From assembly GCA_026414245.1 (NCBI GenBank), contig JAOAJJ010000034.1, positions 1 through 9,891 on the forward strand: a stretch of DNA of 9,891 bases, given 5' to 3'. The translations under genes were made by a program, and so were the position numbers. The notes under the pieces are model-generated. The model ran no database searches and was not told where the DNA came from. It was given only the letters and a program-made list of their open reading frames with translations. This document shows, one piece after another, positions 6,333 to 9,891 of this stretch (positions are counted from its first letter, which is position 1; each line of letters starts with the position of its first letter). This DNA comes from Candidatus Bathyarchaeota archaeon (GTDB taxonomy: Archaea; Thermoproteota; Bathyarchaeia; Bathyarchaeales; DTEX01).

Positions 6333-6776
6333 CTATGTTTTTGAACGGCTCTCAATAACCAGTTTAATTGTCTCAGCCCAGAGGATTATTGAGGCTATCA
6401 AGCCAAACATTAATGCTATAATGTTGTGAACGCTCCAATTATGCTCGTAGAATATAATGTAAGTGATGAGCATGCTCGTCACCCAGACAGCGTAAAACAT
6501 GAACCTAGGCACCATATATCTCCCCAACTTAACAAAGAACTTTAAAACGCCGACCTTAACCTCCTGGGCGAGAAAATACTCGCCCGTGGCGGTTTTTCCC
6601 ACCAGTCCAAGGGAAACTAGCTTATCAAGGTGGTATGCCGCTAGGCTTGGGCTCGAGAATTTCAGCTGCCTCTGAACTTCCCTGACGCCGACTCTAGAGC
6701 CAGATCTCTCCAACAGATACATGTAGACTTTAAGCGTCTTACCCTTAAGGCTGGATTCTAAATCAGGCTCTCTCAT
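6333..6776 (-). CDS. Membrane-anchored winged-helix transcriptional regulator
   Basis: 147 residues. The first 70 form a winged helix-turn-helix: helix KGKTLKVYMYLLERSG, then VGVREVQRQLKF and the recognition helix SSPSLAAYHLDKLVSLGLV, followed by the wing KTATGEYFL. The rest carries two membrane helices (about 88-110 and 117-141) joined by a very short outer loop, EHNWSV, and ends in the cytosol. This is the one-component membrane regulator design frequent in archaea: DNA binding inside, signal sensed in or across the membrane. GGAG eight bases upstream (minus strand, ATGGAGCATTCATATG) supports the ATG at 6776. It is divergent from the beta-propeller gene, with a perfect inverted repeat between them that is its likely operator, so self-regulation and control of the propeller are probable. 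Confidence 0.88.
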   Translation of the reverse strand: MREPDLESSLKGKTLKVYMYLLERSGSRVGVREVQRQLKFSSPSLAAYHLDKLVSLGLVGKTATGEYFLAQEVKVGVLKFFVKLGRYMVPRFMFYAVWVTSMLITYIIFYEHNWSVHNIIALMFGLIASIILWAETIKLVIESRSKT

Positions 6777-6905
6777 ATGAATGCTCCATAAAAATAATCA
6801 ATTAAAGAGTAGTTTAAGGTTTAAGATTGTTCAACCCACTTGAACAATTGTACTAAAATATAGAGTAATGAGCCACCATGCAAGAATATTTCGTGGTGAT
6901 TAAAG
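6777..6905. promoter_or_regulatory. Divergent promoter region of regulator and beta-propeller genes
   Basis: On plus, ACTAAAATATAG (6852-6863) is a TATA-like box about 43-54 bases before the TTG start at 6906, leaving a leader that holds GGTGAT at 6895-6900. On minus, CTTTAATTG (6799-6807 region) is a TATA-like box before the ATG at 6776. The inverted repeat at 6826-6848 lies between the two boxes. Confidence 0.6.
6826..6848. promoter_or_regulatory. Perfect 9-bp inverted repeat, likely operator
   Basis: ATTGTTCAA (6826-6834), spacer CCCAC, TTGAACAAT (6840-6848). Length and symmetry suit a dimeric winged-helix regulator, and the only such protein nearby starts 50 bases away. It sits immediately upstream of the plus-strand TATA box, where binding could either block or recruit the basal factors. 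Confidence 0.65.
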
Positions 6906-8759
6906 TTGAAGGTTCGCGTATATCTTGCCATGGTGTTGCTAGCCTTAACTACGGTGGCAGCTGCATGGGCGATAATGGCGTTCTTTCAGGTAAGCGATAA
7001 TGAAAAGCCTAGTCTCCTAAAAACCTTTAGCTCCAAAGATGAGCTTGCCGGCTTTATTAGCGCCAAAATAAGGTCCGCTGAGAGCGATCCCCTCATAAAG
7101 AGGCTTATAAGGACTTTTAAGGCTACAGTGAGCGCCTTCGCCGAAGCCATCTCCTCATCTAGAACGCCGGATTACTCGACAACTAATATTCAGGTTGAAG
7201 GGGTTGATGAAGCTGATATCGTTAAGACGGATGGGCGGATAATCTACGCGGCTTCATCTAAGGGGTTAATAAGCCTAGTTAAAGCGTACCCACCTGAAGA
7301 GATGAGGGTTCTTTCAAAGATCAATGTTAATGGAAACATAATCGGTTTATTCGTGGGTGAAGATAAGCTTATAGTTCTAGTTGAAGAATCATTCATGATA
7401 ATTCTGCTGCCTGAAGAAGCCGAGAAAGAAGTAGTTGTAGCTCCGCTCCCAAATCTCCTTCCATGGAGAACATCAGTTAAAGTCTTCAACATATCTGCAC
7501 CGGAGAAGCCTGCTTTACTCGGCGAAGTCATCTTCGAGGGAAGCTACGTATCTTCCAGAATGATGGGCAATTACATCTACATGGTTCTAGCGTACCCTGT
7601 TTTAGCGGAGAATTTAACCCTTCTCCCAAGATGGGCGGTTAATGGCGTCTGGAGGGAGAATCTTCCATCAGACATATATTACTCGGATTCCATAGAGGCG
7701 CCGTCGAGCTACACGTTGATCGCAGCCATAGACGCCTCGAATGTAAGCCGTTTAACCGTGAAATCCGTGTTAACAGGGTATGCGTCATGCATATATATGT
7801 CTAGAAGCAACCTCTACATAACTTTTCCAGTGCTGGACAGATCTTTTGGCGGCTGGGGCAAAACAGAAGTCTATAGAATAGCTGTAGATGGGCTGAGGGT
7901 TGAATGTGAAGCAAAAGGTGAAATCCGCGGAAACGTGTTAAATCAGTTCTCAATGGATGAGTATAACGGCTACTTTAGAGCAGCCACAACCCTCTACAAC
8001 CCCAATGATGGCAGCATGGAGAGCAACGTATACATTCTGAAAATGGATAGTTTGGAGATAGTTGGGAAGATTGAGGGCTTAGCTCCCGGAGAACAAATAT
8101 ATGCCGCGCGCTTCATGGGTGAACGATGCTATCTGGTAACATTTAAGAAAGTTGACCCGCTCTTCACAATCAACCTCTCAAACCCCTCCAATCCAAGGGT
8201 TCTAGGCGCGCTTAAAATACCGGGGTACAGCGACTACCTCCACCCGTATGGTGAAGACTACTTAATTGGGATTGGTAAGGAGGCTGTTCCAGCTGAAGAA
8301 GGCGACTTCGCTTGGTATCAGGGACTAAAAATATCGCTCTTCAACATATCCGATATGGAGCGTCCGGAGGAGGTTGCCAAGATAGTTATAGGTGATAGGG
8401 GTACGCATTCGCCAGTCTTATTCGACCACCATGCATTGCTCTTTGACAAGAGAAGAAGCTTGCTCGTGATCCCTATCACGGAGGCGAAGATATTTGAGGA
8501 GGATTATCCTGGAGAAAGACCGCCCTGGGCATATGGTAGACCAGTATTTCAGGGAGCCTATGTATTTCATGTTTCACCGGAGGAGGGCATAATATTGAGG
8601 GGTAGAGTAAGCCACATAATGGACGGGGAAATTGATCCAATCTATGAGGTTAAAAGAGCACTTTACATAAACGAAACGCTGTATACTGTTAGCGATGGGA
8701 AGATAAAAGCAAACAGCCTCGCTGATTTAAGTGAGATAAGCGAGGTATCACTCGAGTAG
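6906..8759 (+). CDS. Exported beta-propeller domain protein (Beta_propel family)
   Basis: 617 residues. An N-terminal hydrophobic segment (about 5-27) exports it and may remain as a membrane anchor. The family hallmark VEGVDEADIVKTDG is at 97-110, opening a long run of propeller blades that extends to the end; other typical pieces are GYSDYLHPYGEDYLIGIG (from about 441), FDHHALLFD (from 506) and VYHVS-like blade ends. Archaeal members are secreted proteins distantly related to WD40 propellers, with no settled biochemical role. The start must be the TTG at 6906 or an internal ATG at residue 9 or so: TGA at 6897-6899 closes the frame upstream, and GGTGAT at 6895-6900 fits the TTG. It is divergent from a membrane-bound winged-helix regulator and a small membrane protein, implying controlled expression at the cell surface. 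Confidence 0.92.
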   Translation: MKVRVYLAMVLLALTTVAAAWAIMAFFQVSDNEKPSLLKTFSSKDELAGFISAKIRSAESDPLIKRLIRTFKATVSAFAEAISSSRTPDYSTTNIQVEGVDEADIVKTDGRIIYAASSKGLISLVKAYPPEEMRVLSKINVNGNIIGLFVGEDKLIVLVEESFMIILLPEEAEKEVVVAPLPNLLPWRTSVKVFNISAPEKPALLGEVIFEGSYVSSRMMGNYIYMVLAYPVLAENLTLLPRWAVNGVWRENLPSDIYYSDSIEAPSSYTLIAAIDASNVSRLTVKSVLTGYASCIYMSRSNLYITFPVLDRSFGGWGKTEVYRIAVDGLRVECEAKGEIRGNVLNQFSMDEYNGYFRAATTLYNPNDGSMESNVYILKMDSLEIVGKIEGLAPGEQIYAARFMGERCYLVTFKKVDPLFTINLSNPSNPRVLGALKIPGYSDYLHPYGEDYLIGIGKEAVPAEEGDFAWYQGLKISLFNISDMERPEEVAKIVIGDRGTHSPVLFDHHALLFDKRRSLLVIPITEAKIFEEDYPGERPPWAYGRPVFQGAYVFHVSPEEGIILRGRVSHIMDGEIDPIYEVKRALYINETLYTVSDGKIKANSLADLSEISEVSLE

Positions 8760-8946
8760 GCGAAAAATCCATATTTAAGTCCGCTCCAAAACCTTTTTTA
8801 TTGATTTCTTTAAAAGATGCTGCCGATCTAGCATTAAGAATATCGTTTTCTCCAGCCATTGCAAAAACATAATGCAATAAATATCATTGTTTTTTATTTA
8901 TTAACTATCAGAGTTATTAGAGTTGAGGCGTGGTGATGGATAAATT
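8760..8946 (+). promoter_or_regulatory. Gene-free spacer: terminator of the propeller gene, promoter of the next operon
   Basis: TTTTTT at 8794-8799 is a likely terminator 35 bases after the propeller stop. ATTGCA (8858-8863) and TGCAAT (8873-8878) form a small 6-bp inverted repeat. The very AT-rich stretch 8877-8902 contains TATA-like TTTTATTTATTAA ahead of GGTGAT at 8932-8937, the ribosome-binding site of the TTG start at 8947. The 62-codon minus-strand frame across here has no ribosome-binding site and no recognisable motif. Confidence 0.45.
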
Positions 8947-9321
8947 TTGCGCCATATCGAGACCATAACTTACTTTAATGATCCAAGTGAGAAGGATGCT
9001 GAAATAGTTCTTGCTTTAGTGAAGAAGAGGGCTGAAGATCTTTTGACGAGAGACTTCGATGACGCTAAGTTCTCTGAAATACTTAAGGGGTATAATCTTA
9101 TCATAGTTACCCATCACGCTGATTTTAGAGAATCTGAGCCTCAAAATCCCCTTGAGGAGAATCGGAGAGTTATAGAGGCGGATAGCGGTGAAATATTCGC
9201 TGTAAAACACATATTTACCTGGGTTGAAAAGGCTATGAGAAACAAATTTAACACGACGTATCCAGCTGAGATGATGGCTAAACTTATATCTAGGTGGCGG
9301 AATAGTGACGGTTCAGGGTGA
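8947..9321 (+). CDS. Shortened pyruvate kinase alpha/beta (C-terminal-like) domain protein, possibly degenerate
   Basis: Resembles the stand-alone archaeal proteins related to the pyruvate kinase C-terminal domain: ITYFNDPSEKDAEIVLALVKKRAE at the start, KGYNLIIVTHHADFRE in the middle, and VEKAMRNKFNTTYPAEMMAKLI at the end match the family's usual order. From memory of the family, normal members run to about 180-190 residues. Here 124 residues remain: the strand segment that usually follows the first helix (the VVASTTG-type loop) is missing about eight residues, and the whole C-terminal third, with its vE-A-mAadaGl and GtGrGaDTa-type segments, is absent. The start is TTG with GGTGAT nine bases upstream; TAA at 8941-8943 closes the frame before it. 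Its stop overlaps the ribosome-binding site of the aldo/keto reductase. Likely a decaying or repurposed copy; the family's function is unknown. Confidence 0.72.
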   Translation: MRHIETITYFNDPSEKDAEIVLALVKKRAEDLLTRDFDDAKFSEILKGYNLIIVTHHADFRESEPQNPLEENRRVIEADSGEIFAVKHIFTWVEKAMRNKFNTTYPAEMMAKLISRWRNSDGSG

Positions 9322-9328
9322 TTTAGAA

Positions 9329-9891
9329 ATGATGAAGAGAAGGCTTGGGAAAACTGATCTGAGGGTTTCAATAATAGGTTTCGGCGCAATAAAGCTGCCG
9401 CAGGTGGACTTTGAGACGTCAAGCAAGATGCTTAATAGGGCTTTAGATTTAGGCATAAACTTTATTGATACTGCTCGATCCTACGGCGACAGCGAAGAAA
9501 AAATAGGTTTAGCGCTAAGCGGTCGGAGGGATGAATTTTACGTGTCAACGAAAACTGGATCCCTCACGTATGAGGACGCTGTAAAGGATATTGAACTCAG
9601 CCTGAGAAAACTGAAGACAGATTACATAGATCTATATCTATGCCACAACCCAAATAGCCCAGATAAATTTGAGAAGGTTATGGGGCCAAATGGGGCTTTA
9701 AAAGCCCTTAAAGAGGCTAAAAGTAAGGGGATTATTGGGCACATAGGCTTTAGCTGCCACAGATATCATGAGACTATGGAGAAGGGGATAAGATCCGGGG
9801 AATTTGAGGCAATAATGATCTCCTATAATATATTGGACGATGAGCTTGTGGGTGAGAGAATACTACCCTTAGCCAAGGAGATGGATGTTGG
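9329..9891 (+). CDS. Aldo/keto reductase, incomplete at the window end
   Basis: NAD(P)H-dependent oxidoreductase of the aldo/keto reductase TIM-barrel superfamily. The first 187 codons are present and the frame is still open at the last base. Seen: RRLGKTDLRVSIIGFGA at the N-terminus, FIDTARSYGDSE with catalytic D47 and Y52, STKTG with K75, and LYLCHNP with H106, so the D-Y-K-H tetrad is intact. KTDYIDLYL and GIIGHIGFSCH are also typical. Start choice is between adjacent ATGs at 9329 and 9332; GGGTGAT at 9317-9323, overlapping the previous stop, is better spaced for the second. It forms an operon with the shortened pyruvate-kinase-like gene. Many archaeal relatives carry a C-terminal ferredoxin-like iron-sulfur region, which cannot be seen here. 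Substrate unknown. Confidence 0.93.
   Translation, partial: MMKRRLGKTDLRVSIIGFGAIKLPQVDFETSSKMLNRALDLGINFIDTARSYGDSEEKIGLALSGRRDEFYVSTKTGSLTYEDAVKDIELSLRKLKTDYIDLYLCHNPNSPDKFEKVMGPNGALKALKEAKSKGIIGHIGFSCHRYHETMEKGIRSGEFEAIMISYNILDDELVGERILPLAKEMDV

Noticed and set aside
6018..6344. Plus-strand ORF opposite the small membrane protein
   Set aside because: Low-complexity A/S/T/R-rich shadow of the minus-strand gene, which has a sensible topology and start.
8689..8877. 62-residue minus-strand ORF
   Set aside because: It overlaps the propeller end, has no ribosome-binding site and no recognisable motif.

Overview
The window looks archaeal, most probably from an uncultivated thermoproteotal lineage of the Bathyarchaeia type; the phylum is inferred from gene content and style, not proven. 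Supporting signs are AT-rich TATA-like boxes ahead of genes, GGTGAT/GGAGG ribosome-binding sites, frequent TTG starts, oligo-T stretches after genes, and families common in archaea: the Beta_propel secreted protein, a winged-helix regulator with membrane helices, and a stand-alone pyruvate-kinase-C-like domain.

Region 1 (1-4888, + strand) is a tight glycan or surface operon. A cytosolic GH78 alpha-L-rhamnosidase (113-2803) is followed after one base by an exported ADP-ribosylglycohydrolase-family protein (2805-4067). This runs into an overlapping reading frame (4022-4888) encoding a discoidin-like domain, a fibronectin-III domain and a C-terminal membrane anchor. The second frame has no signal peptide of its own, so the two ORFs look like one surface-anchored protein split by a -1 frameshift.

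Region 2 (4889-5983) is a patchwork around a tRNA-Lys(UUU) gene on the minus strand with encoded CCA. It holds two small divergent genes sharing a promoter (a Rossmann/PIN-like protein on minus, a ribbon-helix-helix protein on plus). The RHH reading frame runs antisense through the whole tRNA. Beyond it lie short remnants or mini-ORFs, one pair joined by an ATGA overlap, and two inverted repeats. It reads as a decayed or recombined spot beside a tRNA.

Region 3 (5984-8759) is a divergent three-gene cassette. On minus are a winged-helix regulator with two C-terminal membrane helices and then a small two-helix membrane protein with an acidic loop. On plus is a 617-residue exported beta-propeller protein. 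The 129-bp intergenic region holds a perfect 9-bp inverted repeat, the obvious operator candidate. Together they suggest a membrane-bound one-component system controlling an envelope protein.

Region 4 (8760-9891, + strand) has a shortened pyruvate-kinase alpha/beta-domain protein, probably a degenerate copy, followed by an aldo/keto reductase that leaves the window unfinished. No CRISPR array, insertion sequence, rRNA or riboswitch was seen.
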